This document shows positions 57,053 to 64,000 of a stretch of 64,000 nt of DNA, piece after piece. This DNA comes from Actinomadura mexicana. GTDB lineage: Bacteria > Actinomycetota > Actinomycetes > Streptosporangiales > Streptosporangiaceae. The translations under genes and the position numbers were made by a program. Positions within the stretch are counted from its first letter, which is position 1. Each line of letters starts with the position of its first letter. The stretch spans positions 1 to 64,000 of the forward strand of contig NZ_FZNP01000008.1 of NCBI RefSeq assembly GCF_900188105.1, written 5' to 3'. The notes beneath the pieces were generated by a model. It worked only from the letters and a program-made list of their open reading frames with translations, had not been told where the DNA came from and did no database searches.

Positions 57053-58081
57053 TCAGGAACCGGTGAGCCACCGCAGCGGGTTGTCGTGCAGGATCGCGCC
57101 GAGGGTCGCCTCGTCGGCGCCGGCGGCGCGCAGCTCGGGCAGGAACGCGTCGAACAGGTACCCGAACCCGGCGCCGCCGTAGCGGGCGACCTGGGCCATG
57201 CGGGCGACCCCGGTGCTCAGCAGCACCCGGTCGGCGTGCCCGGCCTCCAGCAGGTCCAGGACGCGGCGGACGCGGGCGCCGACGGCGGCGGCGTCCTCCC
57301 CCGCGAGGCCGAGAGTGCCGAACGAGACGTAGCCGCCCGACTCGGCGATCTTGCGGTGCTGGGCGGGGTCGTCCACCCGGTCCTGCTGGCCCACCGCGAC
57401 GCGCTCGGGCGGCAGCCCGGCGGAGGTGAGGATCTCCAGCTGGGCGAGGCCCGCGCGCCCGTAGGTCGCGACCGACAGCCCGGCGTAGCGGGCGGCCTGG
57501 GCGGCGGCGCGAAGGCACAGCTCCTCGGTCTCGCTCGGAGCCTCACCCCAGGCGCCGATCTCGCCGATGACGCCGGGCAGCGCGTTCGTGCCGTCCATGC
57601 CGAAGCCGACCTCGGCGAGCAGCCGCTCCGCGAGCCGGTCGACCGCCGGCGGGCCCGGGTACCCGCCCTCGGAGAGGTCCGGCTCGAAGCCGGGGACCGC
57701 GGGGGGCTCTCCGGCGGCCAGGATCTCGCGGACGAACGCGGGGTGGAACGGCTCGGTGAACACGCCCGTCCCGGCCACCACGGCGACCCGGGCGCCGGCG
57801 CTGATGCGGGCGAGCGCGGCGGCGTTGCGCCCCATGCCCGAGCAGGTGAGGTCGACGACGAGGCCGAGGCCGTGGTCCTTGCGCAGGGCGTTCAGCTCCC
57901 GCTGGACGGCCTTCTCCTCGTCCAGCCACCGGTTCGGGTCGGAGCCGGCGAGCTGGGGGCGCGCCGGCCAGCGCAGGTCCAGCTGGAGGTGCTCGTGGGA
58001 GAGCACCGGCCCGGTGATGTCGGACGTCGCGATCGTGCCGGTCACGGTCCGCAGCCGGCCGGTCTCCTCACGGGGGGTCAT
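57053..58081 (-). CDS. Phosphotriesterase-family protein with lost metal ligands
   Basis: 342 residues, ATG at 58081. Amidohydrolase-fold, phosphotriesterase-like: the N-terminal metal motif is intact (GPVLSHEHLQLDL), the Glu/carboxylysine strand reads GVIGEIGAW, and the C-terminal NPLRWL (family NPxxxL) is present. Three later ligand positions are altered: the strand that normally has vHt reads VATYGRAG, the gHxD loop reads AVGQQDRVDDP, and the lStD strand reads LLSTGVARM. So the His, His and Asp that complete the binuclear centre are Tyr, Gln and Gly. Either an unusual metal geometry or a non-catalytic homologue. Function unknown. Length and fold normal. Confidence 0.8.
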   Translation of the reverse strand: MTPREETGRLRTVTGTIATSDITGPVLSHEHLQLDLRWPARPQLAGSDPNRWLDEEKAVQRELNALRKDHGLGLVVDLTCSGMGRNAAALARISAGARVAVVAGTGVFTEPFHPAFVREILAAGEPPAVPGFEPDLSEGGYPGPPAVDRLAERLLAEVGFGMDGTNALPGVIGEIGAWGEAPSETEELCLRAAAQAARYAGLSVATYGRAGLAQLEILTSAGLPPERVAVGQQDRVDDPAQHRKIAESGGYVSFGTLGLAGEDAAAVGARVRRVLDLLEAGHADRVLLSTGVARMAQVARYGGAGFGYLFDAFLPELRAAGADEATLGAILHDNPLRWLTGS

Positions 58082-58120
58082 GTCACGCGAGGCTACGACA
58101 TGTTTGCCCTTTTCAGGACC

Positions 58121-59173
58121 TTAATCGGGGTGGTTCTTACCCGCCGCGTCCTGGTCCCGGGGCGGCTGGTCGGCCTCCGCCTCCAGCGCGGCGCGGATCC
58201 GGGCGGTGTCCCCGCTGGGCCACAGCCGGTCGATCTCGGCGTTCAGCGCGGCCCCGATCAGCACCGCGAGCGCCGCCACGTACAGCCAGGCCAGCAGCGC
58301 GATCGCGGCGGCCAGCGACCCGTACACCGACACCCCGGTCAGCGAGCCGGCCAGGTAGATCCGCAGGACGAAGCTGCCCACGATCCAGATCAGCAGCGCC
58401 AGCGCCGCGCCGGGCGTCTGGCGCCACCAGGACGTCCGTACCGGGACGCTCATGTGGTACAGCAGCGAGAGGAAGACGATCGACAGGCTCACCACGACGG
58501 GCCAGTACAGCGCCTGGACGGCCTCGGTGCTCTCCGGCAGCGCCTGGCGGACCAGCGCGGGCCCGGCCACCAGCATCGGGATCACGACGATCAGGGTCAG
58601 CAGCCCGATGAGGTAGAGCACGAACGCGCGCACCCGGGTCCGGACCACGCCGCGCACGCCCGACAGCCCGTAGGCGATCGTGATCGTGTCGACGTAGACG
58701 TTCGTGGCCCGCGACCCCGCCCACAGCGAGATCAGGAAGCTAACCGACACGATGTCGGGGCTGCCGCCCCTGATCACGTCGTCGATGAGCGGGACCACGA
58801 CCGTTTCGACGGTGGGTCCGGTCAGCACCGTCTGGGAGTGCTCGATCACCCACGAGCGCACCTCGGCGATCGTCTCCTCGCCGAACAGACCCCGCAGGTG
58901 GCCCATCGTGCCGATGAGCCCGATGACCAGGGGCGGCATCGACAGCAGGGCGAAGAACGCGGCCTCCGCCGCCAGCCCGGTGACCCGGTAGCGGAACCCG
59001 CCGACGGCGGTGCCCTTGGTCAGCGTCCAGGCGATTCCCGCGGCGGCCCGCGCGGCAGCGCGCACGCGCTCGGCCAGGCGGTCCCGCAGGCGCCGCTGCG
59101 GGCCCTCCGGGGCCTGTCCGGAGGGCGAGTCCCCAGCCCGGGAGGCGCCCGCTGCGTCGGAGACGGTGGTCAC
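58121..59173 (-). CDS. YihY/BrkB family inner-membrane protein
   Basis: 350 residues, ATG at 59173. Hydrophilic N-terminal 40 residues, then six predicted helices: GLAAEAAFFALLSMPPLVIG (the family core, about 67), VSFLISLWAGSRATNVYVDT near 145, AFVLYLIGLLTLIVVIPMLV near 182, and AAAIALLAWLYVAALAVLIG near 287, followed by the conserved GAALNAEIDRLWP ending. YihY/UPF0761 proteins, formerly linked to ribonuclease BN, have no established function. C-terminal tail is acidic (PPRDQDAAGKNHPD). Followed on the same strand by the phosphotriesterase-like gene after 39 bp. Confidence 0.92.
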   Translation of the reverse strand: MTTVSDAAGASRAGDSPSGQAPEGPQRRLRDRLAERVRAAARAAAGIAWTLTKGTAVGGFRYRVTGLAAEAAFFALLSMPPLVIGLIGTMGHLRGLFGEETIAEVRSWVIEHSQTVLTGPTVETVVVPLIDDVIRGGSPDIVSVSFLISLWAGSRATNVYVDTITIAYGLSGVRGVVRTRVRAFVLYLIGLLTLIVVIPMLVAGPALVRQALPESTEAVQALYWPVVVSLSIVFLSLLYHMSVPVRTSWWRQTPGAALALLIWIVGSFVLRIYLAGSLTGVSVYGSLAAAIALLAWLYVAALAVLIGAALNAEIDRLWPSGDTARIRAALEAEADQPPRDQDAAGKNHPD

Positions 59174-59397
59174 ACCGCCCCACCGTAGAGGGTCGCGCGC
59201 CCGGAACGTGCCGCATCGCGCACTTCACTGGTCCGCTCCGCGCGTGGCGTGCCGATCGCCTCCCCCGCCCGGTCGTGTGGCGGGCGTGCCGCCCGTTCCG
59301 TGCACATCCCTTGGTGCATACCCGTTATGACGGCACGGAACGTTCTGCGGACCATGATCATCTGCGCTCGACCATGGCGAACCGGGCATTTGCCTTC

Positions 59398-59589
59398 ATG
59401 AGTGACAATGGAGACATGATCTGCCAGTCGTGCCGCGAGCGCCACCACGAGGACTGCCGTGGCGGCTCCTGGTGCGACTGCCAGCACCGTCCCGCGCCCG
59501 CCGCCCCCACGCCCGGCGCCGAGCGCCGCACGGACTCCGCGACCGGCGGGCAGGCCGAGCCTCAGGTGAACTGGAGGCGGCAGGGATGA
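59398..59589 (+). CDS. Small Cys/His-rich protein (63 aa)
   Basis: 63 residues from ATG at 59398, or 57 from ATG at 59416, which has GGAG close in front. Cysteine pattern MICQSCRERHHEDCRGGSWC then DCQH: five to six Cys and several His in the first 30 residues, i.e. a compact zinc-binding knuckle, followed by a disordered Pro/Ala tail. Short proteins with this opening recur in actinomycetes. It lies 68 bp upstream of the sulfur-operon leader peptide on the same strand, so it may share regulation or simply precede it. Not assigned. Confidence 0.65.
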   Translation: MSDNGDMICQSCRERHHEDCRGGSWCDCQHRPAPAAPTPGAERRTDSATGGQAEPQVNWRRQG

Positions 59590-59657
59590 CGCATCTCACG
59601 CGTCCGCATGCCGGACGTCACTGGACAGTCCGCGAGACGGCGTGTCAGAGTTCGGGT

Positions 59658-59735
59658 ATGAGCGCCGCGGACCCGTTGCTGGCCAAGCGCCGGCACGTCG
59701 ACTTCCTCCGCGTGCGCAGCGCGATCTGTAGGTGA
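59658..59735 (+). CDS. Putative cysteine-responsive leader peptide (25 aa)
   Basis: MSAADPLLAKRRHVDFLRVR followed by SAICR, then stop. This is the form of the putative leader peptides of actinomycetes (short, RxHVDxLRV core, Cys-Arg end) found upstream of cysteine and sulfur-assimilation genes. The single Cys codon is the penultimate codon, so ribosome stalling at low Cys-tRNA would hold the ribosome at the 5' arm of the stem-loop at 59730-59787. No strong Shine-Dalgarno is seen before it, although a GAG-rich patch lies upstream. Confidence 0.75.
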   Translation: MSAADPLLAKRRHVDFLRVRSAICR

Positions 59736-59787
59736 CGCTCCGACCACGCCCCTGTACAACCGGGCGCGTGGCGTATCGGCGTCACCT
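59730..59787 (+). promoter_or_regulatory. Attenuator-like stem-loop overlapping the leader stop codon
   Basis: AGGTGACGC (59730-59738) is exactly complementary to GCGTCACCT (59779-59787), and inside it CCACGC (59744-59749) pairs with GCGTGG (59766-59771). The outer 5' arm contains the leader stop codon (TGA 59733-59735), so a ribosome paused at the Cys codon would block this pairing. It precedes the sulfite reductase start by about 90 nt. Confidence 0.6.
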
Positions 59788-59876
59788 TTGACCTCATCCT
59801 GCTCAGCGTCGAGTCGGCTGCCTCAGAGCGCCGGTGTGCCACGCGTCCCTCACGACCACAGATGAGGACGCGCGAC

Positions 59877-61529
59877 GTGCCACCCGCGACCAAACGCAAG
59901 AAGGGCGAGGGCCAGTGGGCCCTCGGCTACCGCGAACCGCTCAACAAGAACGAAGAGAACAAGAAGAACGACGACGGCCTGAACGTCCGCCGCCGGATCA
60001 TCGACATCTACTCCAAGAGCGGTTTCGACTCGATCGACCCCTCCGACCTGCGCGGCCGGTTCCGCTGGATGGGCCTGTACACCCAGCGCAAGCCCGGCAT
60101 CGACGGCGGCAGGACCGGCGCGCTGGAGGACGAGGAGCTCGAGGACCGCTACTTCATGATGCGGGTGCGGATCGACGGCGGGCAGCTGAGCGGACCACAG
60201 CTGCGCACGATCGCGGACGTCTCCACCCGGTACGCCCGAGGGACCGCCGACATCACCGACCGCCAGAACGTCCAGCTGCACTGGGTGCGGATCGAGGACG
60301 TCCCGGCGATCTGGGAGGCCCTGGAGGCGGTCGGTCTGCACACCACGGAGGCGTGCGGCGACGTCCCGCGTGTGATCATCGGTTGTCCGCTGGCCGGGAT
60401 CGCGGCCGACGAGGTCGTGGACGCGACGCCGCACCTGCGCGAGATCCACGACCGCTACATCGGCTCCCCGGAGTTCTCCAACCTGCCGCGCAAGTTCAAG
60501 ACGGCGATGTCGGGCTGCACGTCGCACTGCACCGTCCACGAGATCAACGACATCGCGTTCGTGGGCGTGGTGAACGAGGCGGGCGAGACCGGCTACCAGG
60601 TGTTCGTCGGCGGCGGGCTGTCCACCAACCCGATGTTCGCGCAGAGCCTCGGCGTGTTCGTCAAGCCCGAGCAGACCAGCGAGGTGTGGCACGGCGTCAC
60701 CTCCATCTTCCGTGACTACGGCTACCGGCGGCTGCGCAGCCGCGCCCGGCTGAAGTTCCTGATGAAGGACTGGGGCGCCGCGAAGTTCCGCGAGGTGCTG
60801 GAGAAGGAGTACCTCGGGTACGCGCTGCCGGACGGCCCCGAGCCCGCCGCGCCGCTCGCCCGCCGCGACCACGTCGGGATCCACCCGCAGAAGGACGGCG
60901 CCTGCTACGTCGGGTTCGCGCCCCGCGTCGGACGGGTGGACGGCGAACTGCTCGGCGTCATCGGCGACCTCGCCGAGCGCTACGGCTCCGGCCGGGTCCG
61001 CACGACCAACGAGCAGAAGATGGTCATCCTGGACGTCCCGGAGGAGGACGCCGAGGCGCTCGCCGACGCGCTGGCCGAGCACGACCTCCAGGTCCGGCCG
61101 TCCACGTTCCGCCGCCAGACGATGGCGTGCACGGGCATCGAGTACTGCAAGCTCGCGATCGTCGACACCAAGCAGCGCTCGATGGACCTGATCGAGGAGC
61201 TGGAGGAGCGGCTCCCCGACTTCGACCAGCCGCTGACGATCAACGTCAACGGCTGCCCGAACGCCTGCGCCCGCATCCAGGTCGCCGACATCGGGCTGAA
61301 GGGCCAGCTGGTCGTGGACGACGACGGCGAGCAGGTCGAGGGCTTCCAGATCCACCTCGGGGGGCGGCTCGGCGCGTCGTTCGGCAAGAAGGTCCGCGGG
61401 CTGAAGACCACCTCGGCCGGGCTCACCGACTACGTCGAGCGCGTCGTGCGCAGGTTCGACGAGCAGCGCACCGGCGGCGAGACGTTCGCCGAGTGGGCGC
61501 ACCGCGCCGACGAGGCGGACCTCAAGTGA
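59877..61529 (+). CDS. nirA: Ferredoxin-dependent sulfite reductase (siroheme, 4Fe-4S)
   Basis: 550 residues from GTG at 59877 with GAGGA 8 nt upstream; an in-frame ATG at 59862 (555 residues) lacks such a site. Two-fold repeat of NiR/SiR domains: first half GTADITDRQNVQLHWVRIED near 130, second half with cluster-binding cysteines in TMACTGIEYCKLAIVDT (CxxxxxC, near 417) and NVNGCPNACARIQVADIGL (CxxxC, near 460). The second pair carries the 4Fe-4S cluster bridged to siroheme. By homology to mycobacterial NirA it reduces sulfite to sulfide. First structural gene of the sulfur operon; siroheme supply comes from the chelatase at 62420. Confidence 0.93.
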   Translation: MPPATKRKKGEGQWALGYREPLNKNEENKKNDDGLNVRRRIIDIYSKSGFDSIDPSDLRGRFRWMGLYTQRKPGIDGGRTGALEDEELEDRYFMMRVRIDGGQLSGPQLRTIADVSTRYARGTADITDRQNVQLHWVRIEDVPAIWEALEAVGLHTTEACGDVPRVIIGCPLAGIAADEVVDATPHLREIHDRYIGSPEFSNLPRKFKTAMSGCTSHCTVHEINDIAFVGVVNEAGETGYQVFVGGGLSTNPMFAQSLGVFVKPEQTSEVWHGVTSIFRDYGYRRLRSRARLKFLMKDWGAAKFREVLEKEYLGYALPDGPEPAAPLARRDHVGIHPQKDGACYVGFAPRVGRVDGELLGVIGDLAERYGSGRVRTTNEQKMVILDVPEEDAEALADALAEHDLQVRPSTFRRQTMACTGIEYCKLAIVDTKQRSMDLIEELEERLPDFDQPLTINVNGCPNACARIQVADIGLKGQLVVDDDGEQVEGFQIHLGGRLGASFGKKVRGLKTTSAGLTDYVERVVRRFDEQRTGGETFAEWAHRADEADLK

Positions 61530-61545
61530 GCGGGGCTGAGCTGGC

Positions 61546-61716
61546 ATGAGCGAGCGAATGGCACCGTTCCACTGCCCCTACTGCGGCGAAGAGAACCTCG
61601 AACCCCGGGACGAGAACCCCGGGGCCTGGTTCTGCCCCGACTGCCTGCGTTCCTTCAGCTTGAAATTCCTCGGTGTCGGCACTCCCCGCGCCGCGAGCAA
61701 GGAGGTCCCCCGGTGA
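61546..61716 (+). CDS. 56-residue zinc-ribbon protein between sulfite reductase and APS reductase
   Basis: ATG at 61546, TGA at 61716 overlapping the cysH GTG (GTGA). Two CxxC pairs: FHCPYCGEENLEPRDE and GAWFCPDCLRSFSLKF, spaced 17 residues apart as in a zinc ribbon or rubredoxin-like knuckle; the region between is acidic. Translational coupling with cysH and the conserved position suggest a dedicated role, such as metal delivery, cluster protection or a chaperone for one of the reductases. Similar short proteins are encoded at this position in other actinomycetes. Easy to miss because of its length. Confidence 0.82.
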   Translation: MSERMAPFHCPYCGEENLEPRDENPGAWFCPDCLRSFSLKFLGVGTPRAASKEVPR

Positions 61717-62423
61717 CCCTGCTGGAGACCGACAGACCCACCCTGGACCTCCAGGACATCGTCGAATCGGCCGCCGCCGCACTGGAGGGCGCCCCCACGC
61801 TGGAGGTCATCCGGTGGGCGGTCGCCACGTTCGGCGACCGCATCTGCCTCACCTCCTCCATGTCGGACGCGGCCCTCATCCACCTCGTGTCGAAGGTGAA
61901 GCCCGGCATCGACGTGCTGTTCGTCGACACCGGCTACCACTTCGCCGAGACGATCGGGACGCGCGACGCCGTCGAGGCCGTCTACCCGCTGAACGTCATC
62001 GACGTCACCCCGTCCCGCACGGTCGAGGAGCAGGAGGCCGCGCTCGGCCCGCGCCTGCACGGCCGCAACCCCGACCTGTGCTGCCACCTGCGGAAGGTGG
62101 AGCCGCTCGGCCGCGCGCTGGAGGGCTACATGGCCTGGTTCAGCGGCATCCGCCGGGACGAGACCGCGAGCCGCCGCGACCGCCGCGTCGTCGAGTGGGA
62201 CCGCAAGCGCGGCATGGTCAAGGTGAACCCGATCCTGGGCTGGTCCCAGGAGGACATGGACAACTACATCGAGGACAACGGGGTGCTCGTCAACCCGCTG
62301 CACTACGACGGCTACCCCTCGATCGGCTGCGCGCCGTGCACCCGCCCGGTCGCGCCCGGCGAGGACCCGCGCAGCGGCCGGTGGTCCGGGATGGGCAAGA
62401 CCGAGTGCGGCATCCACCTGTGA
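61713..62423 (+). CDS. cysH: Adenylylsulfate (APS) reductase
   Basis: 236 residues from GTG at 61713. PP-loop reductase: substrate loop ICLTSSMSDAALIHLVSKV near 46, then LFVDTGYHFAETIGT and WFSGIRRDETASRR. 4Fe-4S ligands characteristic of assimilatory APS rather than PAPS reductase are present: Cys-Cys in PDLCCHLRKVEP (near 126) and CAPC in GYPSIGCAPCTRP (near 210). The catalytic cysteine is in the C-terminal KTECGIHL. It reduces APS to sulfite using thioredoxin, feeding the upstream sulfite reductase. Coupled by 4-nt overlaps to both neighbours. Confidence 0.95.
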   Translation: MTLLETDRPTLDLQDIVESAAAALEGAPTLEVIRWAVATFGDRICLTSSMSDAALIHLVSKVKPGIDVLFVDTGYHFAETIGTRDAVEAVYPLNVIDVTPSRTVEEQEAALGPRLHGRNPDLCCHLRKVEPLGRALEGYMAWFSGIRRDETASRRDRRVVEWDRKRGMVKVNPILGWSQEDMDNYIEDNGVLVNPLHYDGYPSIGCAPCTRPVAPGEDPRSGRWSGMGKTECGIHL

Positions 62424-63166
62424 GCGTCCCCATGGTCGCGGTGGCGCACGGCAGCCGGGACCCCCGCGCCGCCGCGACCGTCTCCGCGCTGCTCGACGCC
62501 GTCCGGGCGCGCCGCCCGGACGTGCCCGTGCACGCCTCGTTCCTGGACCACGCGCCGCCCGCCCCCGACCGGGTGCTGGACGGCCTGGCCGGGGACGGCG
62601 CGGACGAGGCGGTCGTCCTGCCCCTGCTCCTCACCGCGGCCTACCACAGCAAGACCGACATCCCGGGCGTGCTGAACCGGGTGCGCGGCCGGTATCCGCG
62701 GCTCGTCCTGCGCACGGCGGACACGCTGGGCCCGCACCCGCTGCTGCTGGACGCCCTGGAGCGGCGCCTGTCCGACGCGGGCGTGGCGCCCGGCGACCCG
62801 GACACGGCGGTCGTCCTCGCTTCGGCGGGCTCCAGCGACCCGTCCGCCAACGCCGTGATCGCGCGGCTGGCGCGGCGGTGGCGTGCGCGCGGCTGGCGGG
62901 ACGTGGTGCCGGCGTACGCGACGGCGGCCCGCCCCGCGCCGGCCGAGGCGGTGCGGGCCCTGCTCGACGCGGGCGCGCCGCGCGTGGCGGTGGCGTCCTA
63001 CATCCTCGCGCCGGGCCACTTCGCCGACAAGGTCCGCCGGGAGTCCCTGGCCGCCGGCGCGGCCGCGGTGTCCCCCGCCCTCGGCGCGGCTCCGGAGGTC
63101 GCCGACCTGATCGTGCACCGCTACGCCGCGGCGCTGGAGGCCTTCCGCACCGCGGCCGCGGTCTGA
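62420..63166 (+). CDS. Sirohydrochlorin ferrochelatase (CbiX/SirB family)
   Basis: 248 residues from GTG at 62420, 4-nt overlap with cysH. Double CbiX repeat: N-terminal MVAVAHGSRDPRAAATVSAL with the metal-binding His (residue 10), VVLPLLLTAAYHSKTDIPGV near 73, and VVLASAGSSDPSANAVIARL near 133 in the second half, where the corresponding His is replaced. Then VAVASYILAPGHFADKVRRE near 190. Inserts iron into sirohydrochlorin to make siroheme for the sulfite reductase in the same operon, closing the pathway. Confidence 0.92.
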   Translation: MSVPMVAVAHGSRDPRAAATVSALLDAVRARRPDVPVHASFLDHAPPAPDRVLDGLAGDGADEAVVLPLLLTAAYHSKTDIPGVLNRVRGRYPRLVLRTADTLGPHPLLLDALERRLSDAGVAPGDPDTAVVLASAGSSDPSANAVIARLARRWRARGWRDVVPAYATAARPAPAEAVRALLDAGAPRVAVASYILAPGHFADKVRRESLAAGAAAVSPALGAAPEVADLIVHRYAAALEAFRTAAAV

Positions 63167-63207
63167 TCGGGCGTTCGAAGCGCCGGCCGCCGGGTATGCG
63201 GGCAGCC

Positions 63208-63423
63208 ATGACGCGCGATGAACCCGGCCATGAGCCCGAAGAGACCGACGACCGCCGCTTCGCCCCGGTGAACGAGCGGTCCGACGCCCGCGGCCGCACC
63301 GTCCCGGGCGGGGAGGAGACGAGCGGCACCGGGGTCCCCGGGGTGAAGTACGAGCATCCCGACACGCTGCCGCCGGACGAGGCGGGCGTCGAGGACGCCG
63401 AGGCGCACGACGACAGCCGCTGA
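63208..63423 (+). CDS. Small acidic protein of unknown function
   Basis: 71 residues from ATG at 63208 (75 from an in-frame ATG at 63196). Highly acidic and charged, disordered throughout: DEPGHEPEETDDRRFAPVNE early and HPDTLPPDEAGVEDAEAHDD at the end, with no hydrophobic core or cysteines. Lies 41 bp after the chelatase stop on the same strand and converges with the DUF1707 gene. It may be the last gene of the sulfur operon. Composition could be a chance frame, but Asp/Glu richness argues for a real small protein. Confidence 0.5.
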   Translation: MTRDEPGHEPEETDDRRFAPVNERSDARGRTVPGGEETSGTGVPGVKYEHPDTLPPDEAGVEDAEAHDDSR

Positions 63424-63447
63424 CCCCGGGACCCCGCCGGCCTCCCG

Positions 63448-64000
63448 TTACCGGTGGTCCTTCCACCAGGTGGTGAGGGCGCTCCGGAGCGGGGCGTGGT
63501 GCTCCTCGTCGACGATCTTGATGTCGCCCATCACGGCGGTCGCGGTGACGCGCACGACGGGGACGCGGGCGCCGGGGTGCGGGTCGCGGACCGCGACCCG
63601 CCGGTCGCCGAGGAAGTTGTGCCCGGTCAGCACGACGCTGACGCCGTCCGGGACAATGATCTTGACGTCGCCCATCACGGCGGTCACGCAGATGTGCACC
63701 TCGCCGGTGGGGACCTGGGCGCCGCGCAGGTCGAGCTCGACGTCGCCCATCACCGACACGGCCTCCAGCGGCCCGTCGATGCGGCCGACGATGCGCTCCT
63801 TGCAGTCCCCCATGACCGCGCTGAACCTGCGCTTGACCTGCGCGGGCGCGGGGTTGGCGCCGGGCGCGCCCATGCCGGGCAGGTCGGCGGTGATGCGTTC
63901 GAGGTCGCCGCGGCTGACGGCCGCGTAGGCGGCCTCGGTGCGCTCGGTCAGCTCCTCGAAGGTGAGCCGCCCCTCCACCGAGGCGATCCGCAGCCGCTCG
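63448..64000 (-). CDS. DUF1707 + LiaF-like protein, N-terminus beyond window
   Basis: At least 184 residues; the frame stays open to the right edge with codons reading ERLRIASVEGRLTFEELTER, the DUF1707 domain whose true start lies past position 64000. Residues following a Pro/Ala linker form a LiaF-like beta-helical domain with three repeated motifs: FSAVMGDCKERIVG, VSVMGDVELDLRGA, and TAVMGDVKIIVPDG, then TAVMGDIKIVDEE at the end. No membrane helix is visible in this part. In firmicutes LiaF-type domains act in cell-envelope stress sensing; the actinobacterial form is uncharacterised. Convergent with the small acidic protein, sharing a 24-bp gap. Confidence 0.88.
   Translation of the reverse strand, partial: ERLRIASVEGRLTFEELTERTEAAYAAVSRGDLERITADLPGMGAPGANPAPAQVKRRFSAVMGDCKERIVGRIDGPLEAVSVMGDVELDLRGAQVPTGEVHICVTAVMGDVKIIVPDGVSVVLTGHNFLGDRRVAVRDPHPGARVPVVRVTATAVMGDIKIVDEEHHAPLRSALTTWWKDHR

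Overview
The window is 64 kb of very GC-rich chromosome from a filamentous or related high-GC actinomycete. Features pointing there are a Cvn-type conservon (sensor kinase, Roadblock protein, DUF742 protein, GTPase), a WhiB-like Fe-S regulator, lon behind an HspR (HAIR) operator, an IdeR/DtxR-type iron box, DUF1707 and DUF3817 proteins, a deazaflavin (F420)-type nitroreductase domain, frequent GTG starts and dense ATGA/GTGA stop-start overlaps. A Thermomonosporaceae/Actinomadura-like origin is my inference; no rRNA or tRNA gene is present to confirm it.

Layout. 1-3.75 kb: a leftward myo-inositol catabolic operon (iolG-like, iolE-like, iolC, iolB, start of iolD), every junction a 4-nt overlap. 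3.9-9.1 kb: a fused SDR/F420-nitroreductase gene with an internal ribosome binding site, a VanZ-like membrane protein, lon with an HspR operator and a hairpin terminator, then the decayed end of an MFS transporter. 9.7-20.8 kb: housekeeping and stress genes (MarR-GNAT fusion, DUF3817, SWIM zinc-finger + DUF6493 pair, ogt, TetR, SDR, glutathione peroxidase), two tandem tiny membrane proteins, and an LCP cell-wall ligase-like gene. 20.97-21.96 kb: an intact IS982-like element sitting 14 bp beyond the stop codon of a very large triple-AAA ATPase gene (22-25.5 kb). 25.7-31.9 kb: STAS antagonist, SGNH hydrolase and a complete conservon.

32.5-42.5 kb is a rightward catabolic/transport island: two paralogous NMT1/SsuA-type ABC importers (each lipoprotein-permease-permease-ATPase), with a benzoylformate-decarboxylase-like ThDP enzyme inside the first cassette and a flavin monooxygenase closing the second. 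The likely theme is uptake and breakdown of an aromatic or 2-oxo acid. 42.4-47 kb: a divergent TetR/MFS efflux pair with twin operators, an SGNH hydrolase and a stand-alone family-A DNA polymerase. 47-49.5 kb: DUF4234 membrane protein and a large metallophosphoesterase. 49.8-54.5 kb: a DAG-kinase/FAD-oxidase versus TetR/GlpD divergon with the same content and orientation as Mycobacterium tuberculosis Rv2249c-Rv2252. 54.5-59.2 kb: an iron-box-controlled sucrase-ferredoxin-like gene, a WhiB-like regulator, tandem terminators, a phosphoribosyltransferase, a phosphotriesterase homologue that has lost metal ligands, and a YihY/BrkB membrane protein.

59.4-63.2 kb is an assimilatory sulfate reduction operon preceded by a cysteine-type leader peptide and stem-loop: sulfite reductase, a 56-residue zinc-ribbon protein, APS reductase and a sirohydrochlorin chelatase. 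The chelatase supplies siroheme to the reductase, and the leader suggests attenuation by cysteine supply. The window ends inside a DUF1707 gene.

The best candidates for poorly described biology are the triple-AAA protein with eroded Walker motifs, the SWIM/DUF6493 pair, the twin micro-membrane proteins with an RBS-sequestering hairpin, the dual-start SDR/nitroreductase gene, the leader-peptide/zinc-ribbon parts of the sulfur operon, and the duplicated ABC/decarboxylase island.
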